From Singulisphaera sp. GP187 (GTDB lineage: Bacteria; Planctomycetota; Planctomycetia; Gemmatales; Gemmataceae), in assembly GCA_945861245.1 (NCBI GenBank), contig CAMAUE010000013.1, positions 1 to 57,308 on the forward strand: 57,308 nucleotides of DNA, written 5' to 3'. A program made the translations under genes and the position numbers. Position 1 is the first letter of the stretch; every line of letters starts with the position of its first letter. Under the pieces are notes generated by a model. It was not told where the DNA came from. It did not search any database and saw only the letters and a program-made list of their open reading frames with translations. This document shows, one piece after another, positions 40,215 to 49,580 of the stretch.

Positions 40215-43200
40215 TTAGTCCACATACACAAACTCGTTCGCGTTCAGCAGCACTTGGCAGAAGTCGATCCACGCGGCTCGGCGGGAATCGATCGTCACCG
40301 GTCCCGACGCGCCGGCGCTGCCGAGACGTTGCAACGTCAGCCCGCTTGGCGACGAGTCGCTGAGCATGCCGGGCGTCAGCTCGAAGCGCCAGTAGCCGAC
40401 GGTGTTCTTCGTCACCGTGCTCGTGTTGATTAGCAGTTGCTTCATCGGTAACGCGGTGTTCGACAGCCGAACGTCGTCGAGCATGCCGTCCCAGGAACGC
40501 TCGAGTTTGCCAACCGTTCCGCCTATGGAGAAGGTAACGCCGCCTGACGGCAGCTTGACGACTTTATGCGTCGTGGCATAGACACCGAGCGGTTCCTCGT
40601 CGTTGGCGAGATCCTTGAGGTAGAACGTGATGCCTTTATCTGACGCGTCTTTGACATTCACGCTGACAGCGACATAGTAGGGCCGATTGAGCTGAAGTTG
40701 CAAGCCGGAGAATATCGCTTCATAGGCAATTTTATTACTTGCGTCCTGCCCCCAGAGCTGAAGTACGAGCGTTTGCGGCTTGTACGACGATTTCTTGCCC
40801 GTCACGCCGAGGGCCCAGCCCGCGCCTTTCATGTCGCCGTTCCAGTGGGCGGCGACGGTGCGAACTTGGCCGTCCTCGAACACGCTGCGGAGGTAGACGA
40901 ATGCTTCCAGCGTAAACTGATCGGTCGGCAGCTTCACGCGGTCGGGCAGTTGGAAGCGTGCTTGCGTGCTTCCTGGTGTGATCACTGCGGCTTTGCCATC
41001 GTGGAACGGAATCTTCGCAGTCTCAAAGATCGGCCCCTTGCTCTTCGGCGCCACAACGCGTTTCTGTTGCTCCACCAAGAAGGTACGGGCGATGCCGACC
41101 TCCTTGCTCGTCGGGTTCCGCCCGAAGGCCAAGCGGAACGCACGCTCGATTTTCTGATCCTCCGTGCCCGCGTTGTCCTTGGTCACGCGGTCGGCGAACA
41201 GGCTGCCTTGCTGAGTCATGAACGGCGAATTAATCATGAACAGCGCTTGCGTCGAATTCGTGCTGACGTTGCGCAGAGCCGTGCTCGTGAAGCCATCGGG
41301 CAGGTCGAAGATTTCGAGCAAAGGCTCCTTCGTATTGCGGAACCATTTGAGGTACACGCTTCGCCGCGGTTCCTTGAACTCGACGCTCGGCCCGCCAACG
41401 GTGCGGTCGAGTTTGCCGGTTGATACCAACAGCGCGTCGCGAATTTGCTCGGCGTCGAGGCGTCGAGGCGTCATGCGCCATAGGAAGCGGTTCTCGGAAT
41501 CCTTTTGCAGGCCGAGCGGGTCCAACCCGGCGACGGACGATTGCTGATAGGTGCGCGACGTGAGGATGAGCCGATGCAGCTTCTTCAGGCTCCAGCCGTC
41601 TTTGACAAAGCGATCGGTGAGATAATCGAGCAATTCAGGATGGCTTGGCTTGTCGCCCAGGTTGCCGAAGTCGCTTGCTGTGCCGACCAGCCCGCGGCCA
41701 AAATGCTGCTGCCAAACGCGATTGACGATGACGCGCGCCGTCAGCGGATGCTCGGGCCTCGTCAGCCAATTCGCCAACACCGCCCGCCGACCGGACGATG
41801 TCTTCGCCGGCGTGATCGTCGGGGCGGCATCGCCGAGCACCGTCAAGAACGCCGGCGGGACATCGTCGATCTTCTTCGGAATCGCTGTCTTGGGTGGCAC
41901 GACGCCGACCTCGCGGACCGATTGGCACATCGGCAAGGAGGCCGGCTTTTCGCTATCGAATTTCGCGAGCTGTTTACGCAGTTCCAACAGGCGATCCTTT
42001 TCCGCACCCTTGATCTTGGTGTCGAGCTTCACATACTCGAATACGATTTGGCGATACGCCAATGTTGCCAGTTGTTGCTCTTGCGGATCGCGTTGTTCGT
42101 AGGGCTTTCGCAGCATGACTTGAATTTCGGGCGGGAACTTCGAGGTCGCAAAAGCCGTGTCCTTCGCACGCACGGGGTCCTCGATCGCCGCGATCTGCTT
42201 GCGGATCGCCGCCGTCTTCGCTTCCCACGCCGCCAATTTTTTCGCATAAGCCGACTGCTCGCTCGGCAGCGCATAGGCCAACTCCTCGCTCGGCATCAGG
42301 CCGTCGAAGAACGCCTTCAGCGCGAAGTAGTCCTTCTGCAAAATCGGATCGAACTTGTGGTCATGGCACTTCGCACAGCCCATGCTCAGGCCCAGCACGG
42401 CTTCGCTGGCGATGTCCACCGCTTCGCTTTGCATCTCGAACCACTGCCCGCGGACGTTTCGCTGATTGAACTCGTAGATGCCATGCGTCAAGAAACCGAT
42501 CGCGACCTGGCCATTTGGATCATCCGGATAAAGCTCATCGCCGGCGATCTGCTCGCGGATAAAGCGGTCGTACGGCTTGTCGTCGTTGAACGCCTTGATG
42601 ACGTAATCGCGGTAACGATACGCATAGGGCCGAAACGAATCGAGGCGGTAGCCATCGGACTCGGCGAAACGCACGACGTCAAGCCAATGCCGCGCCCAGC
42701 GTTCGCCGTAATGAGGCGACGCCAAGAGGCGCTCGACCGCGACGTCGATTGATGATTGATGATTGGTGATTACGGATTTGCTGAAATCATCGATCTCCTC
42801 GGCGGTTGGCGGTAGGCCGATCAAGTCAAACGTCAAACGGCGAATCAGCGTGCGAGCGTCCGCCGTCGGCGCCGGGCGAATGCCTTCCTTCTGCAAGCGT
42901 GTCAGGATGAAGCGATCGATCGGATGCTCGACGCCCTCGACGATCGGCGGCGCGACAGCTTTCACTGGCTGAAACGCCCAATAACGGCGATCCTCATCGG
43001 TGATCTTGCCCGGCACACGCAGTCCGGATTTGACGGCGGCGTCGGCCCACGGCGCCCCGGCCTTGACCCATGCCGTCAAAGTGGCGATGTCGTCCGCCGA
43101 CAGCTTCGGGGCATTGCGCGGCATCTTCATTTCGGCGTCTTCGTGCATCACCGACTTGATCAACAAGCTCTTGCTAACATCGCCCGGCACAAGCGACGGC

Positions 43201-43406
43201 CCCGCGAACCCGCCCTTGAGCATAAACACCCGCGTGTCGAGCATCAAATCGCCCTTGGCCTTGCCTGCCTCGTGACTGTGACATTTGAAGCAATGCTCTC
43301 GCAGAATCGCCCGCGCCTGCTTTTCGAGGGCCGGTTCTTGTCCTAATCCATCTGCAGAAAAAGCCGCGAGATGAAGGACAGCCAAGGTCAAAACATGACG
43401 GATCAT
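40215..43406 (-). CDS. PSCyt1-DUF1549-DUF1553 protein with LamG domain
   Basis: This protein of about 1063 residues starts with a signal peptide and a cytochrome-like PSCyt1 domain with the haem motif CFKCH (about 39-43). DUF1549 (about 145-350, with HPIDRFILTRLQKEG and LLASPHYGERWARHWLDVVRFAESDG) and DUF1553 (about 530-780, with LANWLTRPEHPLTARVIVNRVWQQHFGRGLV) follow. The last part (from about 815) is a concanavalin-like LamG domain, QFTLEAFVYLRSVFEDGQVRTV. This order is typical of planctomycete PSCyt proteins, thought to act in the periplasm or paryphoplasm, perhaps on polysaccharides. ATG 43406 has GAGGTG upstream. No DUF1501 partner is directly adjacent here, unlike the pair at 53225. 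Confidence 0.88.
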   Translation of the reverse strand: MIRHVLTLAVLHLAAFSADGLGQEPALEKQARAILREHCFKCHSHEAGKAKGDLMLDTRVFMLKGGFAGPSLVPGDVSKSLLIKSVMHEDAEMKMPRNAPKLSADDIATLTAWVKAGAPWADAAVKSGLRVPGKITDEDRRYWAFQPVKAVAPPIVEGVEHPIDRFILTRLQKEGIRPAPTADARTLIRRLTFDLIGLPPTAEEIDDFSKSVITNHQSSIDVAVERLLASPHYGERWARHWLDVVRFAESDGYRLDSFRPYAYRYRDYVIKAFNDDKPYDRFIREQIAGDELYPDDPNGQVAIGFLTHGIYEFNQRNVRGQWFEMQSEAVDIASEAVLGLSMGCAKCHDHKFDPILQKDYFALKAFFDGLMPSEELAYALPSEQSAYAKKLAAWEAKTAAIRKQIAAIEDPVRAKDTAFATSKFPPEIQVMLRKPYEQRDPQEQQLATLAYRQIVFEYVKLDTKIKGAEKDRLLELRKQLAKFDSEKPASLPMCQSVREVGVVPPKTAIPKKIDDVPPAFLTVLGDAAPTITPAKTSSGRRAVLANWLTRPEHPLTARVIVNRVWQQHFGRGLVGTASDFGNLGDKPSHPELLDYLTDRFVKDGWSLKKLHRLILTSRTYQQSSVAGLDPLGLQKDSENRFLWRMTPRRLDAEQIRDALLVSTGKLDRTVGGPSVEFKEPRRSVYLKWFRNTKEPLLEIFDLPDGFTSTALRNVSTNSTQALFMINSPFMTQQGSLFADRVTKDNAGTEDQKIERAFRLAFGRNPTSKEVGIARTFLVEQQKRVVAPKSKGPIFETAKIPFHDGKAAVITPGSTQARFQLPDRVKLPTDQFTLEAFVYLRSVFEDGQVRTVAAHWNGDMKGAGWALGVTGKKSSYKPQTLVLQLWGQDASNKIAYEAIFSGLQLQLNRPYYVAVSVNVKDASDKGITFYLKDLANDEEPLGVYATTHKVVKLPSGGVTFSIGGTVGKLERSWDGMLDDVRLSNTALPMKQLLINTSTVTKNTVGYWRFELTPGMLSDSSPSGLTLQRLGSAGASGPVTIDSRRAAWIDFCQVLLNANEFVYVD

Positions 43407-43706
43407 CGTCACCTCACGATGCGGAAAAACGGTATTATTCAATAAGGAAAAGATACCAGATCGCAGGCGAGTTTACAATCGGCAAGTTTGCCCCTGTTGT
43501 CCAAGCTCCGTGCGAATTGAAGGCGAGTGGCGCGGCTTGTCCCCGTCGAGAATTCAATGCAGTAGAATAACGACCGCGACAAGCCCCGCGATTCGCCGGC
43601 GATAGCTACAATATCGAGCGATCCGTCGAGCCAGCGTTGCGGCACGCGGAAGCCTTCGCAGCCTATCGGTTTATTGCGGCTCTCAGAGTGCATTTGTGAG
43701 GGAACG
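43407..43706. other. Divergent intergenic region
   Basis: This is about 300 bases between a minus-strand and a plus-strand gene. It should hold both promoters. I cannot select reliable boxes, and no small gene is convincing. Confidence 0.4.
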
Positions 43707-44459
43707 ATGCCAAATACCATTCTTGCCATTCTCGCCCATCCCGATGACGCCGAGTTTTTGTGCGCCGGCACCTTGATTCGGCTCATCCGCGAGCATGGGT
43801 GCACTGTGCACATCGCGTCGATGACGCCGGGCGATTGCGGGTCGGTCGAATATTCGCCGCAGGAGATCAGCCGCATTCGCCGTGAAGAGGGTGCGCGAGC
43901 GGCCAGGCGGATCGGTGCGTCGTATCACTGCGTCGAAGAACGCGACCTCCTCGTCTGTTACAACGAGCACACGCTGGAAAAAGTTACACGCCTGTTCCGC
44001 CACGTGCAGCCGAGCATTGTGTTGACGCACAGCCCGAGCGACTACATTCTCGATCATGAGATGACGAGCACACTGGCGCGGGCTGCTGCGTTCGCGGCGC
44101 CGATCCCGAACTTCCTCGCCGATCGCCGTATCGGCTCGGTGTTGCCCCGCATTCCGCATCTGTATTATTGCGACGCGATCGAAGGCAAGGACCCGCTAGG
44201 CCGCGATGTCGTGCCGGGCTTTCGCGTGGACATCACCGGCGTGATCGAGGAGAAAGCGTTGATGCTCGCCGATCACGCCAGCCAACGCGATTGGCTGATG
44301 AAGCACCACGGCATGGATCATTATGTGCATTCCATGCGCGAACTCGGCACCAAGCGTGGCGGCGAAATGGGCGTGGCGTTCGCGGAAGGCTTTCGTCAGC
44401 ACCTGGGCCACAGCTACCCACAGGATAATGTGGTGGCGACGTTGTTGGACGCGAACTGA
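43707..44459 (+). CDS. PIG-L family deacetylase (LmbE-like)
   Basis: This protein of about 250 residues is a zinc-dependent N-acetylglucosaminyl-type deacetylase. The metal motif AHPDDAEFLCAGTLIRL is at about residues 8-24 (HPDDAE), the second ligand region THSPSDYILDHEMTS at about 109-123 with its late His, and the MGVAFAEGFR stretch near the end. GAGGGA precedes the ATG by three to four bases. The longer frame upstream at 43674 has no supporting site. Members remove acetyl groups from amino sugars, as in bacillithiol, mycothiol or lipid and polysaccharide pathways; which applies here is not known. It is followed by a family B half-repeat and the beta-helix gene. Confidence 0.88.
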   Translation: MPNTILAILAHPDDAEFLCAGTLIRLIREHGCTVHIASMTPGDCGSVEYSPQEISRIRREEGARAARRIGASYHCVEERDLLVCYNEHTLEKVTRLFRHVQPSIVLTHSPSDYILDHEMTSTLARAAAFAAPIPNFLADRRIGSVLPRIPHLYYCDAIEGKDPLGRDVVPGFRVDITGVIEEKALMLADHASQRDWLMKHHGMDHYVHSMRELGTKRGGEMGVAFAEGFRQHLGHSYPQDNVVATLLDAN

Positions 44460-44470
44460 ACAGGCATCAT

Positions 44471-44495
44471 GTTTGCCGCTTGCGGCTTAGCGCTC
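44471..44495. repeat. Family B half-palindrome
   Basis: One arm, TTGCCGCTTGCGGCTTAGCG, is present after the deacetylase stop with no nearby inverse. Confidence 0.7.
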
Positions 44496-44537
44496 GAAGA
44501 ATCCCACGCGATCGTTTGAACATTTGGAGGATCAACC

Positions 44538-45836
44538 ATGCGGCCTTTATTGTGCATCACGTTGTTGGCTGTCATCCCCATTATGGCGTTCGCGCAACCG
44601 CCGATCACGAAGCCACGCGCCACGTCGGGCGACGCCATCGTCGAACCCGACTGGACGCAAAGGTTTAGCATCACCGTCGGCCCGAAAGATGCGGATATCG
44701 TCGGGACGACCGACAAAGCAATCCAGGCAGGCGTCGATTACGTCGCGCGGTTCGGCGGCGGGACCGTCAAGCTGTTGCCCGGGACGTATCGCCTGCGTAA
44801 TTCGGTCACCATGTCATCCAAGGTCCGTTTGCTTGGCTCGGGGCCGGACACGATTCTTTTCAAGGAGCCGTCCATCACCACCAAACTTGCCGACGATAGC
44901 GATTGGTTCGATCAGGAAATAACGCTTGCCAATGACAAAGGCTTCCAAATTGGCGACGGCGTGACGCTCCGCGCCAAAGGCGATGGCAAATCGTATGAGC
45001 ACTACGTCAAACGCACGCTCATCGCCCGCATCGGCAATCGCTTTAAGCTCGACAAGCCGTTGCGCGACAACTTTTGGCGGCGCGGCGATGCCGTCGTCAT
45101 GTCGGTCTTTCCGCTTATTACCGGTGAGTTCATCAGCGACCTGACTATCGAGAATCTCTCACTCGACGGCAATCGCGCGAACAATGAGAACCTCAACGGC
45201 AACTATGGCGGGTGCATCTTTTTTCAGGATTGTAACCGCATCACGATCCGCGGCGTGCACGCCAACAACTACAACGGCGACGGTATCAGCTGGCAGATAT
45301 GCCACGACGTGCTCGTCGAAAATTGCACCGCCGAGAACAACGCCCAACTCGGCCTTCATCCCGGGTCCGGCTCGCAACGGCCCATCATTCGCAACAACAC
45401 TCTCAAGAACAACGACATCGGCCTGTTCTTCTGCTGGGGCATTCGGCATGGCCTGGCGGAGAAAAACACGATTACCGGCAATCGCGTCGGCGTTTCGATC
45501 GGGCATCACGATACCGACAACCTCGTGCTGAAGAACACGATCAATCAGAGCAAAACGGTAGGCATCCTCTTCCGCCCGGAGCGAGGCAAAGAGTTCGCCG
45601 GGCATCGCAATCGCATCGAACAGAACAAGCTCATCGACAACGGCGCCGCCGACAACGCCGCCGCCATCGACATCCAGGGCGGCACGGAATCGATCACGAT
45701 CGTCGGCAACGAGATCACCGAGACCCGCGGCTCAGCCCAGCGCGTCGCCGTGCGCATGAGCAAACAGACGCGCGACATCACCGTGCGCGACAACACGATC
45801 CGCGGCTTCCTGCTAGACACCGAAACGGGGAAATAG
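44538..45836 (+). CDS. Exported right-handed beta-helix protein
   Basis: This 432-residue protein has a signal peptide (MRPLLCITLLAVIPIMAFA) and a right-handed parallel beta-helix. Stacked turns are visible from about residue 205: LTIENLSLDGNRANNENL, ITIRGVHANNYNGDG, VLVENCTAENNAQLG, PIIRNNTLKNNDIG and so on, as in pectate-lyase-like or alginate-epimerase-like folds. The N-terminal part (AIQAGVDYVARFGGGTVKLLPGTYRLRN) is the typical pectate-lyase-superfamily start. GGAGG lies seven bases before the ATG. It may bind or act on a polysaccharide outside the cell. Catalytic residues cannot be fixed by eye. Confidence 0.85.
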   Translation: MRPLLCITLLAVIPIMAFAQPPITKPRATSGDAIVEPDWTQRFSITVGPKDADIVGTTDKAIQAGVDYVARFGGGTVKLLPGTYRLRNSVTMSSKVRLLGSGPDTILFKEPSITTKLADDSDWFDQEITLANDKGFQIGDGVTLRAKGDGKSYEHYVKRTLIARIGNRFKLDKPLRDNFWRRGDAVVMSVFPLITGEFISDLTIENLSLDGNRANNENLNGNYGGCIFFQDCNRITIRGVHANNYNGDGISWQICHDVLVENCTAENNAQLGLHPGSGSQRPIIRNNTLKNNDIGLFFCWGIRHGLAEKNTITGNRVGVSIGHHDTDNLVLKNTINQSKTVGILFRPERGKEFAGHRNRIEQNKLIDNGAADNAAAIDIQGGTESITIVGNEITETRGSAQRVAVRMSKQTRDITVRDNTIRGFLLDTETGK

Positions 45837-45854
45837 CGGCGTCGTTGGCACATC

Positions 45855-46175
45855 GGGAGTGTACGACGGCGCTTGTAGGAATCTAACCACGAAACACACA
45901 AAACACCCGAGAATGAAGCGAGCGATGGCATACATTTGTCTGAAGGTGTTTTTCGTGTTTTTCGTGGTTAGGAAACGCGAAACAATAACTTCCCGGTTTT
46001 CTCAAAGTGATTTGCAATGGCCTCGTGGTGCGGGCGGCTCGCCTGCACGGGAATATCAAGTTGCGAAAGCTGTGCAGGCGAGCCGCCCGCACCACGAGGC
46101 TATTGCACGAATCGGGAAGTTATTGTTCAGCGTTTCCTTAATGCATTAGATTTGCAAGTGATGTCGTGCGCACTC
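45855..46175. mobile_element. 320-bp nested-palindrome MITE-like element
   Basis: The outer ends GGAGTGTACGACGGCGCTTG and the diverged inverse (46155-46175) match the element at 39945 in style. Inside are two complete hairpins: TAACCACGAAACACACAAAA type at about 45883-45971, and an even longer one at about 45984-46124 whose core arms are about 35 bases (GCCTCGTGGTGCGGGCGGCT). No gene is inside; a false frame for the DUF1501 gene starts here. Confidence 0.78.
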
Positions 46176-46271
46176 ATTTGGCACCGCGGCGGAATCAAGC
46201 TTGACATCGCTCGAACATCGCGGATAATCAACACTACCCTCCTATTTCGTCGATTCCATCCAGAGATTGTC

Positions 46272-47624
46272 ATGCTTCCCATCCATCCAACCTCTCGCCG
46301 TGCGTTTCTCAAGCTTGGGCTTGGCGCTGTCGGGTTGTCGATGAGCGATGTCCTGAAGGCAGGCGCAGCGGCCCGGCCGGGGCGGGCGAAGTCGTGCATC
46401 GTCCTGTATTGTTGGGGCGGGATGAGCCATCACGAGACCTGGGACACCAAGCCCGATGCACCGAGCGAATATCGCGGTGAGTTTGATCCGATCGCGACGG
46501 TCGTTCCCGGCATCCGCGTCGGCGAGCATATTCCGAAGCTAGCGATGCATACCGACAAACTGGCGATTATCCGCTCGATGCACCATCGTTCGTCGGCGCA
46601 TGGCAAGGGCATGTACTGGAACATCACCGGTCATCCGCCATTCGCGGCTGAGGTGGCGGCGAATCTCCCACCATCGCGGCAGGATTGGCCAAGCATCGGG
46701 GCGATGGTCTCGCGCTATCTGCACGCCCCTGCCGGCTTTCCCCATGCAGTGCAGCTGCCGTATCCGCTGGTTGACAACAACACATTGCAGGCGGGCGACA
46801 ACGCTGGCTTCCTCGGCCAGGCGGCGGACCCGATCATCATCCGACCAGATCGTGGCCGACCGTGGGGCGGCGTGTCACGCGATCTTGGCGCGATGGTCAT
46901 TCAGCGTGCCGACGGTGTCGATTCGCCTCGCCTGGAAAGCCGCCAAAACCTGGCACGAATGCTCGATCAATCCTTCGCGCCGCCGACTCGCGGGCACGAT
47001 CATTTCCGCAATTTGGCCTCGGACATCCTGCTTAGCTCGACCGTGCAGGCGGCGTTCAATCTCGATCGCGAGCCGGTCCACGTGCGCAACATGTACGGCG
47101 ATCATCTGTGTGGGCAGAGCGTACTATTGGCGCGTCGGCTGACCGAAGCGGGCGTGCCGATCGTCACTGTGGTTTGTGCGGCAGGCGATCTCAACGGCTC
47201 TGCGGGCGATCATTGGGATACGCATGGCAATAACTTCAATCGGCTCAAGCGCGACCTGCTGCCGCCGTTCGATGGCGCGACGAGTGCGTTGCTCACCGAC
47301 CTCCAGCAGCGTGGCCGACTCGACGAAACACTGGTCGTGTTGCTGACCGATTTCGGCCGCACGCCGCGCGTCAACGGCGGCGCCGGGCGCGATCATTATC
47401 CGAATGTCTACTCAATCTTCCTGGCAGGCGGCGGTATCCGCGGCGGACAGGTGTACGGTTCGAGCGATCGGCTCGGCGCCTTGCCTCGCGATTGTCCGAC
47501 AGGCCCGGCGGACGTGCATGCGACGATGTTCCAGCAACTTGGCATTCCGCTCGACGCGCATCTTCTGGATAACACCGGTCGGCCGTTCCCGATCACCGAC
47601 GGCCGTCCGCTGCCGCTGACGTAA
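46272..47624 (+). CDS. Tat-exported DUF1501 protein
   Basis: This protein of about 450 residues has a twin-arginine signal (SRRAFLKLGLGAVGLS, about 8-23) and the DUF1501 body: SCIVLYCWGGMSHHETWDTKPDAP (about 41-64), IRVGEHIPKLAMHTDKLAIIRSMHH and the late WDTHGNNFNRLKRDLLPPFD and LLTDFGRTPRVNG. DUF1501 proteins are sulfatase/alkaline-phosphatase-like in fold and are thought to work with DUF1549/1553 partners in planctomycetes. The frame opens far upstream in a MITE-like element; ATG 46272 is just before the Tat motif. No such partner is next to this copy, in contrast to 53225. Confidence 0.88.
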   Translation: MLPIHPTSRRAFLKLGLGAVGLSMSDVLKAGAAARPGRAKSCIVLYCWGGMSHHETWDTKPDAPSEYRGEFDPIATVVPGIRVGEHIPKLAMHTDKLAIIRSMHHRSSAHGKGMYWNITGHPPFAAEVAANLPPSRQDWPSIGAMVSRYLHAPAGFPHAVQLPYPLVDNNTLQAGDNAGFLGQAADPIIIRPDRGRPWGGVSRDLGAMVIQRADGVDSPRLESRQNLARMLDQSFAPPTRGHDHFRNLASDILLSSTVQAAFNLDREPVHVRNMYGDHLCGQSVLLARRLTEAGVPIVTVVCAAGDLNGSAGDHWDTHGNNFNRLKRDLLPPFDGATSALLTDLQQRGRLDETLVVLLTDFGRTPRVNGGAGRDHYPNVYSIFLAGGGIRGGQVYGSSDRLGALPRDCPTGPADVHATMFQQLGIPLDAHLLDNTGRPFPITDGRPLPLT

Positions 47625-47803
47625 CTCAGCGCGGCCCTTCGCTGGCGCTCAGGCTCGGATTGGACAAATCTGACCGTCGGGTATAGCGACGCCGTCGTAG
47701 CGTTCGTCCAATTGGAAGGCCATACGCTTCGTAAAGGTGTTGAAGAAATCCGACAATTTGGCCGCGCGAAGTTACCAGGCCGGCATTCGCGTATAATAAT
47801 TTC
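47625..47803. other. Intergenic, possible -10 box
   Basis: No gene is evident. TATAAT at about 47791-47796 lies very close to the ATG at 47804, and I see no matched -35 box, so a near-leaderless start is possible but unproven. Confidence 0.35.
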
Positions 47804-48142
47804 ATGCTAAAATCCAACCCAAAGCTTGACCGATTCATTTCTGAAATCACCTCCGGTGAGCCGTCACCGATTCCCGGCGATGACGATGCCGTGGAAACGG
47901 CCATCTGGAGCGGCGACATCGCCGAACTCGATGCACGGACCTACTCCTTTTACGCAACGGGAAATGCCGGCGTGCCGAAGGCGGTTTATGACGGCTGGTT
48001 TATTTTTTCGGTCGAGAAGAATGTCGTGAGCCCGGGTATCCTGTTTTGGCAGGACGGCGACAGGCATTTTGCGAGGCGTCTGGACGATGAACAATGGGAG
48101 GACCTCCTCAACGCAGCCAAGATCAAGAAGTCATTCTGGTGA
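47804..48142 (+). CDS. Small hypothetical protein
   Basis: This 112-residue acidic protein begins MLKSNPKLDRFISEITSG. I do not recognise it. It has no signal peptide; WFIFSVEKNVVSPGILFWQDGDRHFARR is a strongly patterned central stretch with aromatic residues. It might be a small regulatory or immunity-like protein, but nothing supports a specific role. There is no good ribosome site. It precedes a TATAAT-containing stretch and then the Hpt gene, so it is probably separately transcribed from that gene. Confidence 0.55.
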   Translation: MLKSNPKLDRFISEITSGEPSPIPGDDDAVETAIWSGDIAELDARTYSFYATGNAGVPKAVYDGWFIFSVEKNVVSPGILFWQDGDRHFARRLDDEQWEDLLNAAKIKKSFW

Positions 48143-48168
48143 GTGGATGGTTTACGGCGGCGATCTGA

Positions 48169-48174
48169 TATAAT
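48169..48174 (+). promoter_or_regulatory. TATAAT, candidate -10 box before Hpt gene
   Basis: A consensus -10 hexamer lies about 70 bases before the Hpt start. No convincing -35 box at the normal distance is seen. A leader hairpin GGCCAGG/CCTGGCC follows at about 48188-48225, ahead of the GGAGG ribosome site. Confidence 0.4.
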
Positions 48175-48240
48175 GCCGAAAGGGCGGCCAGGGACGCTTC
48201 ATGGCAAGGAGATCGGCTCGCTCCTGGCCGGAGGCACGTT

Positions 48241-48597
48241 ATGACTGAGTTGATGGTTTTCGACCGCTGCGAAGCATTGCGGCGATTGCTGAGAAGCGAG
48301 ACGCTATTGCGCGAGGTGATCGGCATTTTTCTTCGCGATCTGCCGCGCCTGAAAACGCAGTTGAAGGACGCCGTCGACGCGAAGTCAGTCACCTCCGTGT
48401 GTCTCGCGGCACATTCGCTGAAAGGGTCCGCCAGTCAAGTGGGTGGCCGGGTACTGACCGATCGCGCCTGGCACGTCGAGCGATTGGCCACTGACGGAAA
48501 TCTGCCTGCCGCCTTGGAATTGATGCCATCACTCTGGCATGATCTCGATGACCTTGCGTTGGTTCTTGAGGGCGAACTTGCCCGTGGATCTGCGTGA
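48241..48597 (+). CDS. Histidine phosphotransfer (Hpt) domain protein
   Basis: This 118-residue protein is a single Hpt domain. The phospho-accepting histidine lies in LAAHSLKGSASQVGG (about residues 56-70), a classic Hpt motif. The protein is helical throughout, the expected four-helix bundle, and has no kinase or membrane part. GGAGG lies eight bases before the ATG. It is followed 66 bases later by a receiver-HATPase protein on the same strand, so the two probably exchange phosphate. A cognate hybrid histidine kinase is not in the window. It is a phosphorelay intermediate by family; the upstream donor is unknown. Confidence 0.85.
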   Translation: MTELMVFDRCEALRRLLRSETLLREVIGIFLRDLPRLKTQLKDAVDAKSVTSVCLAAHSLKGSASQVGGRVLTDRAWHVERLATDGNLPAALELMPSLWHDLDDLALVLEGELARGSA

Positions 48598-48663
48598 TGT
48601 CAGTTGCCACTCGTATCCTGGCCTCGAATTGGAAAACCACTGACTCTCCAAGGGTTGTGCATC

Positions 48664-49554
48664 ATGGCTTCCATCCTGGTCGTGGACGATACACCCGTTG
48701 AACGCATTGCCATTGGGCGATTATTGGAAGCGATCGATGATGTACACGTCCTTTACGCTGAGGACGGTAGGCGTGCGCTCGAGGTCATTGGACGCGAAAT
48801 GCCCGACTTCGTGCTCACCGATCTTCACATGCCGGAAATGGATGGGTTGCAGTTGGTGCAGGAAATTCACACACGATTTCCGATGATACCCGTGGTCGTG
48901 ATGACCGCCTACGGCAGCGAAAAAATTGCGATCCAGGCGTTGAAACGCGGGGCGGCGAACTATGTGCCGAAGGCCAATCTTGCCGTGGAACTGCCCGACG
49001 TAACCGACGCGGTGCTCGCCACAGCGTCGGATCAACATCTCCAGCAAAGGCTGTTTGCAAATCTGGCTGAGGCGACAACGCGATTCCGTATCGAGAGCGA
49101 CATTGCATTGATTTCGCCGATCATCAATCATTTCAAGGAAAACCTGACGCGCATCGGCCTGTTCAATGAAACCGTCCGCGTCCGCATTAGCGTTGCGCTG
49201 CGCGAGGCGTTGATGAACGCCATCGTGCATGGCAATCTGGAGGTATGCTCGGAACTTCGCGAGAATAATCTTGACGAATACTATCGCCTCATTGCCGAGC
49301 GCCGAACGGAATCGCCGTACCTTCAACGCGGCGTCGAGGTCAATGCCTATGAGACATCGGGGGGAGTACGCTACGTTATTCGCGACGAAGGACCTGGCTT
49401 CGATCCCAAGGCAATCCCTGATCCGACGACTCCGGAGAACATGGAAAAATCCAGTGGTCGCGGCTTGTTGCTGATTAGCACGTTCATGGACGAAGTGCAC
49501 CACAACGCTCAGGGCAACGAGATCACGATGAGCAAGCTTACGAACCCGAAATAA
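48664..49554 (+). CDS. Response regulator with C-terminal HATPase (anti-sigma-like) domain
   Basis: This protein of about 296 residues has an N-terminal receiver (residues about 1-122): ILVVDDTPVERIAI, the phospho-acceptor Asp in FVLTDLHMPEMDG (Asp about 53), VVVMTAYGSEKIAIQAL and the Lys in YVPKANL (about 104). A linker follows, then an HATPase_c/RsbW-like domain from about 150: VRISVALREALMNAIVHGNLEV (N box, about 176-197), YVIRDEGPGFDPKAI (about 236-250) and a GRGLLLISTFMDEV G box. It lacks a DHp histidine domain, so the ATPase part should act as an RsbW-type serine kinase or binder. Phosphorylation of the receiver probably controls it. It follows the Hpt gene. Confidence 0.86.
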   Translation: MASILVVDDTPVERIAIGRLLEAIDDVHVLYAEDGRRALEVIGREMPDFVLTDLHMPEMDGLQLVQEIHTRFPMIPVVVMTAYGSEKIAIQALKRGAANYVPKANLAVELPDVTDAVLATASDQHLQQRLFANLAEATTRFRIESDIALISPIINHFKENLTRIGLFNETVRVRISVALREALMNAIVHGNLEVCSELRENNLDEYYRLIAERRTESPYLQRGVEVNAYETSGGVRYVIRDEGPGFDPKAIPDPTTPENMEKSSGRGLLLISTFMDEVHHNAQGNEITMSKLTNPK

Positions 49555-49580
49555 GGTTCGTCCCCCACGAGGCAAAGATC

